64,000 nt of DNA from CBDCUC01 sp965222485 (GTDB lineage: Bacteria; Pseudomonadota; Alphaproteobacteria; Rhizobiales; Hyphomicrobiaceae): NCBI GenBank assembly GCA_965222485.1, contig CBDCUC010000030.1, forward strand, positions 1-64,000. The letters run 5' to 3'. The notes beneath the pieces were generated by a model. That model made no database searches. It was not told the DNA's origin and worked only from the letters and a program-made list of their open reading frames with translations. A program made the position numbers and the translations under genes. Of the stretch, positions 9,601 to 17,445 are shown piece after piece. Each line of letters begins with the position of its first letter. The first letter of the stretch is position 1.

Positions 9601-12600
9601 GCCGTGATGCGTCCGGCACGGGCGATCTTGTGTTCACGATCGAGATCGTTACGGACACGAATGGCGATCCTCAGTTGCAGACGACGTTGTTTGAGGCGAT
9701 TGACCACGGCGAAGACGGTGCGTCTGGCACGGTTGCGAGCGATGTGTTCGATGAAGACATCACGCTGGTTCTGTCCCAGGCCGGCACGATCCAGCTTCAG
9801 TACGAAGTGACGCGCGAAGACAATGATGGCGACACGATCATTGTTGCCGGTCAGGTTGACCTGATCAGCGATCAGACTTCGTTGTTCACGTTCGATGATG
9901 ATGGACCGAAACTGGTTGATGCCCCGGTCATGGGCGTCGTCGAAGAAGAGCACCTGAGTGGAGATACCAGCGGGACGATCCCAGAGCTCTCAACCGGCAA
10001 TGAGGACACAACGGATGATACCGGTATGTCCTTGGACACCGATACGGCCGGCAACTTCAATGCGGTTACCAACGTCTTCACCGGTAATGCTGGCAACGGC
10101 CAGTCGCTGGCAAATCTTGTCGATTTTGGCAGCGACGGTTTGGGGGCATTTACGGCAAAGAATATCACTGGCACAGCGGTCGTTGATACGAACGGCGTGC
10201 AGGTCACGTCCAAAAACGAAAACGTGACGTTCACGAGCTTCGACAACTCCGTTGCCGGACAGACTACACTAACGGCAACGGCGGGAACGCGCACGATCTT
10301 CACATTGACGGTCTTCGCCAATGGCGATTGGACAGTCACATTCTACGATCAGATCGATCACGCGGCGCCATTATCGCCCACCCTTGCGGAAGAAAACTTG
10401 TTGACGCTGGATGTCAGTGGCGCCGTGCTGGCCACCGATGGTGACGGCGATTCCATCATGTTGTCGGCCAACACCTTCCTGGTCAAAGTCATCGACGACA
10501 TTCCCGTCGACTTCACACCGAAGGAGGCATTCGTCCTTAATGACACAAATGCCATGGCGACTCTCGATCTGGAATTCGCCGAAGCAGTGGGAGCAGATGA
10601 GCCTGGCGACGTCGTCTTCATAAACATTCAACAGGGCCAAGCTGCGACGGATGCCGATGGCAATCTATTGCTGTTCAACGGAAATGAGCAGATCTATCTG
10701 TTTGTAAGCTCTGATGGGCATACCCTTGTGGGGTCCACAAATCAGCTCTTTGGCGCCCAGATAGACACGTACGATCCTGCGACCGATCCAGACGGAGATG
10801 GCAGCGTCATTTTCAATGTCGTACTGGATCCTGCCACCGACAAATACAAGGTCACCGTCGTGCAGGAGACCGTGCTGAACCAGGAGGCAACATTATTTGA
10901 TGCGAATAACGACATCGGTGGCGGAAACCCGTTGTATGTTGCGCTGGAAGGTTCGAACGGGTTGATTGATGCCCTTCTAACAGGCGCCGACGGTGCTGCT
11001 GGCTCTCCCCAAACGGTCAATACCAACAACACTGATATCGGTGTCAATACAGGACAGGCGATTGGTGGACAGGATGGTTTGGAGCAACTGCGTATCGATT
11101 TCTACGATGACATTATCGATACGGGTGCGCCATCTGAGGCGGGTGATTTTGACGTTGGAAACCATGAGTTCACCGACACATTCTCGCAGTTTGTCAATCA
11201 AGTAACTGCCACACCCGGTGGGAATACGGCGGATATCGTCAGCTTCAGTGTCGCTGCAATTACGACGGCACCGGAAGGCGCCGATGACTTTGTCTACATC
11301 ACTGACACAGTTGGGCTTCCACAGGAAAACGTCGGCAGCGCAGACGAGGAACTGGTGTTCATCACAGAAGTGACATTGGTTCTTGAGGATGGGACCATCG
11401 TTACCGGCACACGATCCGGGTTGGATGGCGGCGACGTTAATGGCACCGTTCAAGGCGAGAACGTAACGCTGATAGACTTCCTTGAAGATGGAACGGTCGT
11501 CCTGGATGGAATGTCAGCAAGCCCGCAAGCTGCTTCCAGCTACACGATAAAATCGTCAGCCTCGATCACGGGCTCGACTACGTTGACGTTGGCGACGACA
11601 CTGGCGTTTCTAGGCTTCGCAATTGGGGATCAAGTTACGTTAAATGCCACGACATTCACGGTTACGGACCCCAATACAGAGACAGTACAAACTCTGATCA
11701 ATGCCCTCGACGCTGATCCTGACGCGTCGGTTAACTTGAACAGCAGCGGCCAGATCGTGATCATCGGAGAGTCAACCACCGCGAGCCTCACTCTAGGAGA
11801 AGGGGCGCAGGGTACGAACCTCGCCTCACTTGGTCTGACAGCTGGAACAGCTGACGCGGATGGATTCAGCGCTGTTCAGGTCAGTTCAATAAATGGGGAA
11901 CAGTCCTTCAAGCTCGGAAATTTTGTCATAGGCTCTGAGGTGATCCAACAGCCGATCGAGTTGGAGTTTGATATAGCCGGTACCGACGCAGACTCAGATC
12001 AGGTCAACTCAACTCTAAACGTCACGATCCTTCCGGACTCTGGAGACAATGTTGTCGGCACAGACGGTAACGACAACAATTTGGACGGCAACGACAGCGC
12101 CAATTTCATTGCCGGCCTTGGCGGAAACGATGACATCGAAGCGTTTGCCGGCAACGATACCATCTATGGTGGCAACGGTAACGACACCATCGATGGCGGC
12201 GATGATGATGACCTCATCGTCGGAGGCATGGGTGCCGATAATCTGACCGGTGGAGATGGCAACGACACATTCTTCTTCGACGCAACAGCCGTAGCCGAAG
12301 CTGGTAGCATCTTCGATCTGATCACGGACTTTGATGATCAACAGGATCTCGTAGAGGTCGATGAGTTGTTGGTCGCGATTTCGACAAACCTTCCAAGCGG
12401 TGACACGCTTGCAGACTTTGTGGTGATCGAAGATGAAGCAGGTTCCGCCGATACGGATCTTGAGGTGCGTGTGGATGCGGATGGCTCGGCCAACGGCCAG
12501 AACTTCCAAACTGTCGCGGAGCTGGATGGCATCACCTCTGGCGATTTCAAGGTGACCGTGGTGGACTCAGACGGCGATACAGTCTCTGGCAATATTGTTG

Positions 12601-12605
12601 TTTAG
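6693..12605 (+). CDS. giant RTX adhesin (LapA/BapA-type, type I secreted)
   Basis: Protein of 1970 residues without a Sec signal, as expected for type I export. The N-terminal part (1-140) resembles the retention region of LapA-like adhesins: an FSRIGSFF start, then beta-rich sequence with VIIFAGNLYFVQPDG. Repeats of the DUF5801 type follow, three nearly identical copies of 225 residues at 397-1071 (each with VELDETVGTDR and DDGPTLTVTGDQSS). More diverged beta domains follow to about 1780. Ca-binding GGxGxDxxx repeats lie at about 1790-1860, and a C-terminal secretion region ends in SGNIVV. It is very acidic and almost free of Cys. The ATG at 6693 has no obvious ribosome site; GTG at 6705 with GGAGAG at 6695-6700 is an alternative. 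Likely role: surface attachment and biofilm formation. Confidence 0.9.
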   Translation: MESPVAQRIEFFSRIGSFFSGSEQPSELTSNGYTQLAQADGNTANDANGATVTLPPSIAGATVTKTYTSSEGAKIELGSGTAIDKVIIFAGNLYFVQPDGSVVVIIDGAKFVPTLIVLGAEIPALELARTIEGAGEDVPTAGPVTANDSSGGSFAVPPGQIGPPLDLTALLPPTALQFGLSLPRFFEGLFDEEEGGATGTVTPVLGPLEPPTIIPVDDGPLTGPLRLLVKEEGIDPNQTGLDLAPGNTGVLGTNQASPEESDLGFFKVTSGTGDVNSVEFGATSGIVVTRADGTVVTQISWQVTGNGNLVGSIGGEVAIIIDLQGTATVGTNGGGTIPGGGGMAFIEFIVTITDAFPHSEVNVKDNIEITGIQVVVTDVNNLSASAEAEVTVVDDVPTLTVTGDQSSANTALAVELDETVGTDRANPATTETADGNTDDAGPGLGQVTTSVGAPTTGGLVNLFTVGGDVGSDGGSDTGVLSFVGFPPPTNNNPTPVATNLSATDGGAISLLLVSPTLIEGRDASGTGDLVFTIEIVTDTNGDPQLQTTLFEAIDHGEDGASGTVASDVFDEDITLVLSQAGTIQLQYEVTREDNDGDTIIVAGQVDLISDQTSLFTFDDDGPTLTVTGDQSSANTALAVELDETVGTDRANPATTETADGNTDDAGPGLGQVTTSVGAPTTGGLVNLFTVGGDVGSDGGSDTGVLSFVGFPPPTNNNPTPVATNLSATDGGAISLLLVSPTLIEGRDASGTGDLVFTIEIVTDTNGDPQLQTTLFEAIDHGEDGASGTVASDVFDEDITLVLSQAGTIQLQYEVTREDNDGDTIIVAGQVDLISDQTSLFTFDDDGPTLTVTGDQSSANTALAVELDETVGTDRANPATTETADGNTDDAGPGLGQVTTSVGAPTTGGLVNLFTVGGDVGSDGGSDTGVLSFVGFPPPTNNNPTPVATNLSATDGGAISLLLVSPTLIEGRDASGTGDLVFTIEIVTDTNGDPQLQTTLFEAIDHGEDGASGTVASDVFDEDITLVLSQAGTIQLQYEVTREDNDGDTIIVAGQVDLISDQTSLFTFDDDGPKLVDAPVMGVVEEEHLSGDTSGTIPELSTGNEDTTDDTGMSLDTDTAGNFNAVTNVFTGNAGNGQSLANLVDFGSDGLGAFTAKNITGTAVVDTNGVQVTSKNENVTFTSFDNSVAGQTTLTATAGTRTIFTLTVFANGDWTVTFYDQIDHAAPLSPTLAEENLLTLDVSGAVLATDGDGDSIMLSANTFLVKVIDDIPVDFTPKEAFVLNDTNAMATLDLEFAEAVGADEPGDVVFINIQQGQAATDADGNLLLFNGNEQIYLFVSSDGHTLVGSTNQLFGAQIDTYDPATDPDGDGSVIFNVVLDPATDKYKVTVVQETVLNQEATLFDANNDIGGGNPLYVALEGSNGLIDALLTGADGAAGSPQTVNTNNTDIGVNTGQAIGGQDGLEQLRIDFYDDIIDTGAPSEAGDFDVGNHEFTDTFSQFVNQVTATPGGNTADIVSFSVAAITTAPEGADDFVYITDTVGLPQENVGSADEELVFITEVTLVLEDGTIVTGTRSGLDGGDVNGTVQGENVTLIDFLEDGTVVLDGMSASPQAASSYTIKSSASITGSTTLTLATTLAFLGFAIGDQVTLNATTFTVTDPNTETVQTLINALDADPDASVNLNSSGQIVIIGESTTASLTLGEGAQGTNLASLGLTAGTADADGFSAVQVSSINGEQSFKLGNFVIGSEVIQQPIELEFDIAGTDADSDQVNSTLNVTILPDSGDNVVGTDGNDNNLDGNDSANFIAGLGGNDDIEAFAGNDTIYGGNGNDTIDGGDDDDLIVGGMGADNLTGGDGNDTFFFDATAVAEAGSIFDLITDFDDQQDLVEVDELLVAISTNLPSGDTLADFVVIEDEAGSADTDLEVRVDADGSANGQNFQTVAELDGITSGDFKVTVVDSDGDTVSGNIVV
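7881..8555 (+). repeat. adhesin 675-bp tandem repeat, copy 1
   Basis: First of three head-to-tail copies, beginning ccgacgttgacagtaacggg. It encodes adhesin residues 397-621. The copies translate identically. The base differences I found are silent, for example gacctcg here against gacttcg in copies 2 and 3. Confidence 0.95.
8556..9230 (+). repeat. adhesin 675-bp tandem repeat, copy 2
   Basis: Second copy, exactly 675 bp after the first. It differs silently, for example gatgtattcg where copies 1 and 3 have gatgtgttcg. Confidence 0.95.
9231..9905 (+). repeat. adhesin 675-bp tandem repeat, copy 3
   Basis: Third copy. At 9906 the next unit starts as ccgaaactgg and the sequence diverges into unrelated domains, so the array is exactly three units long in this assembly. 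Confidence 0.95.
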
Positions 12606-12613
12606 ATGCGCTT

Positions 12614-12644
12614 TCAGGGGGTCTCCTGGTGAGGCCTTCCCTGA
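12614..12644 (+). terminator. stem-loop just after the adhesin gene
   Basis: Inverted repeat TCAGGG/CCCTGA (12614-12619 and 12639-12644) enclosing a second stem GGTCTC/GAGGCC with one G-T pair, about 10 bases after the adhesin stop codon. No T-run follows, so it is either an imperfect terminator or an mRNA 3'-end stabiliser that lowers expression of the downstream genes. The rest of the gap to 12899 shows nothing else I can name. Confidence 0.4.
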
Positions 12645-12899
12645 TCATCGATGCCGGAGCTTGAGGCAGTAAATACGGGTCGGGATTAACATCCCGGCTC
12701 GGCGCGCGTTGGCACCTCCGGTAAACGACCCAATCCTGTGGCGCCCAGATCACACTCCTAATCGGGCTTCGCGCGTCAGGCCTGCTGAACAGCGGTCGGA
12801 CGTTGCCTTGCACTGCTCAAAGTGTGAATATTCCATCAGAATTTACAGCAATACTCTGTGTGCCGGCCAATTGGCAGGCGGCATTTTTGGAGGCGTATA

Positions 12900-13286
12900 A
12901 TGGCGTGCCGTAGTGTGAGTGTGTTGGTACTGTTGATTTCGTTTGTCGGCACCGCTTTGGCCGACGGTATGTATGAGGAGCCAATCCGGCGCAGCTCCTA
13001 TTGCGCCTATTATGAGAATGCCCATTACATTCTCAATCAGCCGACCATCGAAGACATTCGTCATGAGGTCGAGAAGCGCTATGACCACGCGCTCGATGTG
13101 TCACTGTCGCGCCGTGCGCACTATTCAACATCGCCATTGTTCACATGGGCGATTGAAGCCAAGACAAGCTGCGCCAGGGCTTTGGGGTATCTGAAGCGCT
13201 GGAAAATCTGGCGGCCGAAGGTGAAGGACGAGCACGTGCAAAAATGTGAGTGCTTCCATTCCAGAATGACGGCTTATCTGCGTTAG
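12900..13286 (+). CDS. small secreted Cys-containing protein of the adhesin locus
   Basis: Protein of 128 residues. The ATG at 12900 is chosen for the GGAGG about 7 bases upstream (12889-12893) and for the signal peptide that then begins the product (MACRSVSVLVLLISFVGTALA). The mature part, about 107 residues, has four Cys (one near the N-terminus, one in the middle, a CEC pair near the C-terminus) and many charged and aromatic residues, suggesting a small disulfide-bonded periplasmic protein. I recognise no family. Its place between the adhesin and adaptor genes suggests a part in adhesin export, retention or processing, but that is inference from position alone. Confidence 0.7.
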   Translation: MACRSVSVLVLLISFVGTALADGMYEEPIRRSSYCAYYENAHYILNQPTIEDIRHEVEKRYDHALDVSLSRRAHYSTSPLFTWAIEAKTSCARALGYLKRWKIWRPKVKDEHVQKCECFHSRMTAYLR

Positions 13287-13398
13287 ACAGCAGAGCAATT
13301 GCTAACATATTTAGATGGCGGCTTCTGCGAGCCGCACCAGCCCCGGCCCCGCACTGGGCATCATCGGGTGTCGACGTTAGCGCGGGTCGGCCGGATTC

Positions 13399-14778
13399 AT
13401 GGGCTATTATGCGCCAAATTATGTTAGCCTGCATGAATACATGCGTGAGACACTCTTAAAGGAAGACCTGGATTTTGTTCGCGATGCGCGTGTCGCCGTG
13501 CGTCGCGGCGGCGCGTCAGTGTCTTCATTTTTCTTGATAACCTGTGTGGCCTTCCTGGTCGCGGCCGTGGGCTGGGCGTATTACGCGGAATTGGAGGAAG
13601 TCACCCGCGGCGACGGCCGCGTCATTCCCTCATCTAAGACCCAGATGATCCAGAACCTGGAAGGTGGGATTATCAAGTCGATTCTCGTTCGGGAGGGCGA
13701 CCGCGTGTCCGAAGGCCAAATTCTTGGTCAGATCGATGATACCAGCGCGGCCTCCAACTTGGGCGAGCTTCGTGCCAAGGAGTTGGGGCTGTCTGCGCGT
13801 GTCGAAAGATTACGCTTCGAAGCGTCTGGAACTGAAAGCGGCACGCTCCGCTTTGATGAGGATTTCCGCAAGCAGGCACCCCGAGTTGTCGAAAGCGAAC
13901 AAGCGCTCTTTGCGGTGCGCAGCCAGGCGCTCCAAAATCAGCTCAAGATACTGGATGAGCGGTTTAAACAGCGCCAGCAGGAACTCGCCGAGGTCCGCGA
14001 GAATCTGACGAGGCTAAGAAACAATGTTCGGATTGCAAATGAGGAGCTTGAGCTCAAAGAGCCGCTGGCTGCGCGTGGCATCGTTTCGCGAACGGATTTG
14101 CTACGGCTGCAACGCGACATCTCCGATCTGACAGGCGAGCTTGCGGCAACGGCAGAATCGCTGCCAAGAATTGAAGCGGCCATCCGTGAGGCGCAGGAGG
14201 CAAAGCACGAAAAGACGCTTGGCTTTCGCCAGACCGCTCAGGCGGAGCTGACCTCCACGTTGGCTGAGCTGTCAATCGTTCGCCAATCGCTGCATGCCGC
14301 TAAGGATAAGGTCAACCGGACAGACATGCGCTCGCCCGTCGATGGCATCGTCAATAAGATCCATGTCAACACGGTTGGTGGCGTGGTGCGTATTGGCGAG
14401 CCGATCATGGAGATCACGCCCATCGAGGAAAATCTGCTGATCGAGGCGCGAATAGACCCCAAGGATGTTGCATTTGTTCGCCCAGGACAGGACGCCACAG
14501 TTAAGTTGACCGCGTATGACTTTACAGTATTCGGAAGTATAAATGGTAAAGTAGATGTTATTTCCTCGGATAGCATTTTAGATAAATCTGATAATACAAG
14601 TTACTATCTAGTAATAATAAGAACTGATCAAGCATATTTACGTAAAGGGAAGGAAACTCTGCCTATCATCCCCGGCATGGTCGCGTCAGTCGACATCATA
14701 ACGGGGAAGAAGAGTGTCCTGGAGTATCTTCTCAAGCCAATCGTCAAGGCGCGCTACGAGGCGCTGCGGGAGCGCTAA
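13399..14778 (+). CDS. HlyD-family periplasmic adaptor of type I secretion (LapC-like)
   Basis: Protein of 459 residues that links the inner-membrane ABC exporter to the TolC channel. It has a short cytoplasmic N-terminus, one transmembrane helix (about 43-63), and a lipoyl half-motif (GRVIPSSKTQMIQNLEGGI, then VREGDRVSEGQ). Long coiled-coil helices (about 120-300) follow, then the second lipoyl half (RSPVDGIVNKIHVNTVGGVV) and a C-terminal beta-barrel domain ending in MVASVDIITGKKSVLEYLLKP, a typical HlyD/LapC ending. ATG at 13399 lacks a good ribosome site; ATG at 13441 is possible. The stretch at about 14515-14650 is markedly AT-rich and uses rare codons (ATA, TTA, AGT, AAT) unlike the rest of the gene. 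Confidence 0.92.
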   Translation: MGYYAPNYVSLHEYMRETLLKEDLDFVRDARVAVRRGGASVSSFFLITCVAFLVAAVGWAYYAELEEVTRGDGRVIPSSKTQMIQNLEGGIIKSILVREGDRVSEGQILGQIDDTSAASNLGELRAKELGLSARVERLRFEASGTESGTLRFDEDFRKQAPRVVESEQALFAVRSQALQNQLKILDERFKQRQQELAEVRENLTRLRNNVRIANEELELKEPLAARGIVSRTDLLRLQRDISDLTGELAATAESLPRIEAAIREAQEAKHEKTLGFRQTAQAELTSTLAELSIVRQSLHAAKDKVNRTDMRSPVDGIVNKIHVNTVGGVVRIGEPIMEITPIEENLLIEARIDPKDVAFVRPGQDATVKLTAYDFTVFGSINGKVDVISSDSILDKSDNTSYYLVIIRTDQAYLRKGKETLPIIPGMVASVDIITGKKSVLEYLLKPIVKARYEALRER

Positions 14779-15931
14779 TTGTGCTGCCGCCGGCGGGCTG
14801 GCTATCCCCAATGCAGCGCCCCTACCTGGCCGTCGGCTCTTCTCGTCCTTCGGCACCGCGCTGCGAAAGTGGCTGGCAGGTGTACTGATACTGATGTTGT
14901 CGTCGATAAGCGTGTCCGCCTTGAGCGAAAAATCGCGCACAGTATCAGTCAGCAAGCTGCCGCCGATTTCGATTGTTCGCACGCCCGCGAACCATTCGTT
15001 CGCGCAGCGGAGCCAATTACCTCCAGCTGAATTGTTGGCGGCATCGCGTGCCGATACGGCAGGGGTGATTGAGGAGGAATTATCGCTTACTCCATTACGC
15101 CGCCCCGTGATTGCCCCTCCAGGGCCGACCGTTACCATACTGCCACCTTTGTACGAGCCGCTGGCACGACCTGTGCCGGAAAATATGTTCGCGCTCGAGC
15201 GCGAGCGGATGCCTGAGGCGGTGGCTGATCCGCCCAAAATCCAAAAAGCGCCTGTACCAACACCACCATTTGGAATTCTGGGTTCGTTTGAATTGAAGGC
15301 CAGTGGCATGAGTGGGGTTAAGGATTGGACAGATCTCCTGTCGCGGCTCGCAAAGGAACGCCATCGCTACGAGTCTTGTGGCAATGCTGCACCCAACTGC
15401 CCAGCGAGCCTGACTGCATGGCGAATGAAGTTGAAGTCATTGGCCGGTTTGCCGCAGATGCAACAGCTTGTTGAGCTCAATCGATATGCCAACAGGCAGG
15501 CATACTATCAGCACGACCCGATTACTTTCGGCAAGCGCGATTATTGGGCTACGCCAATTGAATTTCTTCGCGGTCGCGGTGATTGCGAAGATTTTGCCAT
15601 CTTCAAGTTTGTCAGCCTGCTCGATTTGGGATTTGCGCCAGACCGGTTGCGTATCGCTATCGTTCGCGACAGTCTGAAGCGTGCAATGCATGCCGTTGTT
15701 ACCGTTGAAGTGGATGGAACCACCTACGTACTGGACAGCCTCAGCAGTAGGGTTGTCGAACAGTCTGCCATGCTCCGTTACCAGCCGCTTCGCTCCTTCT
15801 CCATGGCGGCAAGCTACATGCATATCGTCTCAGCCGACATTCGCAGCCAGTGGGCAAAGTTCAACACTGCAAGAGGCTCGGTCAATAAGGTGCAGACGGC
15901 AAATGCAACCGCTGGTGCTGACCCACGTTAG
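14714..15931 (+). CDS. LapG-like transglutaminase-type cysteine proteinase (BTLCP)
   Basis: The C-terminal domain (about 190-380) is a bacterial transglutaminase-like cysteine proteinase with the triad visible as C291 in RGRGDCEDFA, H326 in AMHAVVTVE and D341 in TYVLDSL. Enzymes of this family (LapG) act in the periplasm and cut LapA-type adhesins near their N-terminus, releasing them from the surface; LapD and cyclic di-GMP control this. Here a hydrophobic segment (about 53-70) and a Pro-rich linker precede the domain, so it is longer than typical LapG and may be anchored. The start is uncertain: GTG at 14714 overlaps the adaptor gene by 65 bp, and the first ATG after it (14894) would cut the hydrophobic segment. 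No lapD gene is in the window. Confidence 0.82.
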   Translation: MSWSIFSSQSSRRATRRCGSANCAAAGGLAIPNAAPLPGRRLFSSFGTALRKWLAGVLILMLSSISVSALSEKSRTVSVSKLPPISIVRTPANHSFAQRSQLPPAELLAASRADTAGVIEEELSLTPLRRPVIAPPGPTVTILPPLYEPLARPVPENMFALERERMPEAVADPPKIQKAPVPTPPFGILGSFELKASGMSGVKDWTDLLSRLAKERHRYESCGNAAPNCPASLTAWRMKLKSLAGLPQMQQLVELNRYANRQAYYQHDPITFGKRDYWATPIEFLRGRGDCEDFAIFKFVSLLDLGFAPDRLRIAIVRDSLKRAMHAVVTVEVDGTTYVLDSLSSRVVEQSAMLRYQPLRSFSMAASYMHIVSADIRSQWAKFNTARGSVNKVQTANATAGADPR

Positions 15932-16029
15932 GGCCGAGATGGCTTTGTTTTCTGTCAATACCGGCTGCCGTGACGGAGAGGTGTGTAGCTTGCGCTGGTA
16001 TTAGGAGGTCAAGCTAAGTTGCTGGAGTC

Positions 16030-16066
16030 ATTGGTAGCGGAGGAGGGACTTGAACCCCCGACACGC
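16030..16066 (-). repeat. tRNA 3'-end fragment, right copy of the direct repeat
   Basis: The 37 bases match 1884-1920 with one mismatch (a at 16048, g in the left copy), in the same orientation. The minus strand gives the T-arm, acceptor 3' strand and CCA of a tRNA. The match ends at 16066, six bases sooner than in the left copy, and no 5' half of a tRNA adjoins it. The two copies frame 14.1 kb that holds exactly the adhesin secretion locus. Confidence 0.75.
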
Positions 16067-16185
16067 TGTTCATGTGAATACCGACATTGACCAAAGCCAA
16101 CGTAGAACATCAAGCTCGTAGTCAGAATGAAAACCATTTAAACCAATGGGTATTCTGACTCTTGGTGCGGAGGAGCCGTATAGGG

Positions 16186-16611
16186 TCAAATGCTTGGCTT
16201 TCGAGTCAGAATGGCGCGTTGACACTTTGGGACGACTGTGGCCCACATCATGTTGGATCCTGAACTCCTCCAGTGTCTGGTTGGCGCGCGCCGAATGCGG
16301 CCGCCGCGCTTTCTCACTTGCAGACCTTCCTCACGGTAGAGTCGGCGGAAGCGCTTGTGGTTTAATTGCACACCTTCACGGCGAAGCAGGATCAACAGAC
16401 GCCGATAGCGGAAGCAACGTCGTACATTTGCAAGCTCACATGTACGCTGCCGGTGAACGGCGTCGCAGGCACGACGGCTTCGGTAGCGCACCATCGACCG
16501 ATACGCTTGTAAGACGGAGCCGGCGCGGCGCTCGGAAACCTCAAAGGTTGAGACCAGATGTGCCACTGCTTGCCGCTTAGCCCATGGAGTTGTCGAGCGA
16601 CAGATCCGCAC
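16186..16611 (-). pseudogene. IS3-family transposase orfB, truncated
   Basis: About 140 residues match the N-terminal part of IS3-family OrfB proteins: KRQAVAHLVSTFEVSERRAGSVL, RYRSRR, then FRYRRLLILLRREGVQLNHKRFRRLYREEGLQVRKRGGR. After that the frame runs into unrelated sequence and stops, so the DDE catalytic core is missing. The element is dead. It lies about 120 bp right of the second tRNA-fragment repeat. I found no terminal inverted repeats. Confidence 0.8.
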
Positions 16612-16818
16612 CGAGCTTCTTTAGATACACGTCCTCCTCTTCCAGTGCCTTCAGTCGCTTGGCGTCGGAGACATCCGTGCCGCCGTACTTTACTTTGCGC
16701 TTGTTGAAGCTCGCGGGGCTGATGTTGTGCTTAGCGCAAACTCCGCTGTAGGCACACTGGCTTCGTGCTCCTTCAAGATCGCGATGATCTGCGCTTCGGA
16801 ACACTTACTCTTACGTAT
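16577..16818 (-). pseudogene. IS3-family transposase orfA, frameshifted
   Basis: The helix-turn-helix OrfA partner of the adjacent orfB remnant. The N-terminal part (RKSKCSEAQIIAILKEHEAS) and the rest (KYGGTDVSDAKRLKALEEE, then a Leu-zipper-like end) lie in different frames. A frameshift near 16740-16760 therefore breaks the gene. It also lacks a normal start codon at the expected place. Confidence 0.78.
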
Positions 16819-16962
16819 CGTCCGTCGCCTGCCTGAGGCTACGGACTCTACCGAAATCTGGAAGACATTACGGGGCACAGGTTGTTTGCCGCGTGCACGT
16901 GCGGCAGTGATACGCGAAAACAGCAACTGCGGCAGACGTTGGCGTTGAAGGCTTCTGGACAT

Positions 16963-17445
16963 TTAAGGTGGCGATTTGGGCAGCTTTAGCGCTGGGCGCC
17001 ACACACCAAGCACGATATTTGCAATTGATAATGCTACGATCGCGCCAAGTGAAACCCATTCGGATCGAAGAGCACTGTCAAGTGCAGTTGCTGGTTCCTC
17101 GCCTGTTGCAATCTTCGCTGCGATTGCTGCCGCGTAATCCGCCTTGGACTGTATGACAGCCAACGTCCCCTCGAACATGCTCAGCCCCAGAAAGGCTTTG
17201 ATCCATACCCATCGCAATTCTTGGAACGGCCGGTGCACGGCCATCGCAAGTAGTCCGGTGACCAATGCAAGGGCAAGCGAAGGTAACAAGAGATAGTTGC
17301 ACAAGAGGCTGATCGTCTGGCGCATCTGCGCAAACGAATTGGATGAGTCTTGGGGAGCGTAAGACAGTATGATTGCATAACCGAGAAGCGCACCTACTAT
17401 TCCGCAAGAGGCTAGTGAATGGAGGAATTTTAGTGTTTTTTTCAT
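16963..17445 (-). CDS. DUF2269-like integral membrane protein
   Basis: Protein of 160 residues with four predicted transmembrane segments (about 8-28, 50-70, 80-100 and 132-152), an N-terminal MKKTLKFLHSLASCGIVGALLGY pattern and a WVWIKAFLG motif. This resembles the DUF2269 group of predicted membrane proteins, whose function is unknown. The ATG at 17443-17445 follows no strong ribosome site. It stands alone between the dead IS and the CBS gene. The 294 bp to its right (17446-17739) show no gene or clear signal. Confidence 0.65.
   Translation of the reverse strand: MKKTLKFLHSLASCGIVGALLGYAIILSYAPQDSSNSFAQMRQTISLLCNYLLLPSLALALVTGLLAMAVHRPFQELRWVWIKAFLGLSMFEGTLAVIQSKADYAAAIAAKIATGEEPATALDSALRSEWVSLGAIVALSIANIVLGVWRPALKLPKSPP

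Noticed and set aside
7904..9658. Three identical 134-residue open frames on the minus strand within the adhesin gene
   Set aside because: They are antisense shadows of the 675-bp repeats, have no ribosome sites and follow the codon pattern of the + strand gene.
7881..9905. CRISPR-like repeat array
   Set aside because: The units are 675 bp, contiguous without spacers and coding in frame, so they are protein repeats.
14686..15309. A 207-codon antisense frame opposite the protease gene
   Set aside because: The + strand frame has a clear catalytic domain and triad. The antisense frame has no features and arises from its codon bias.
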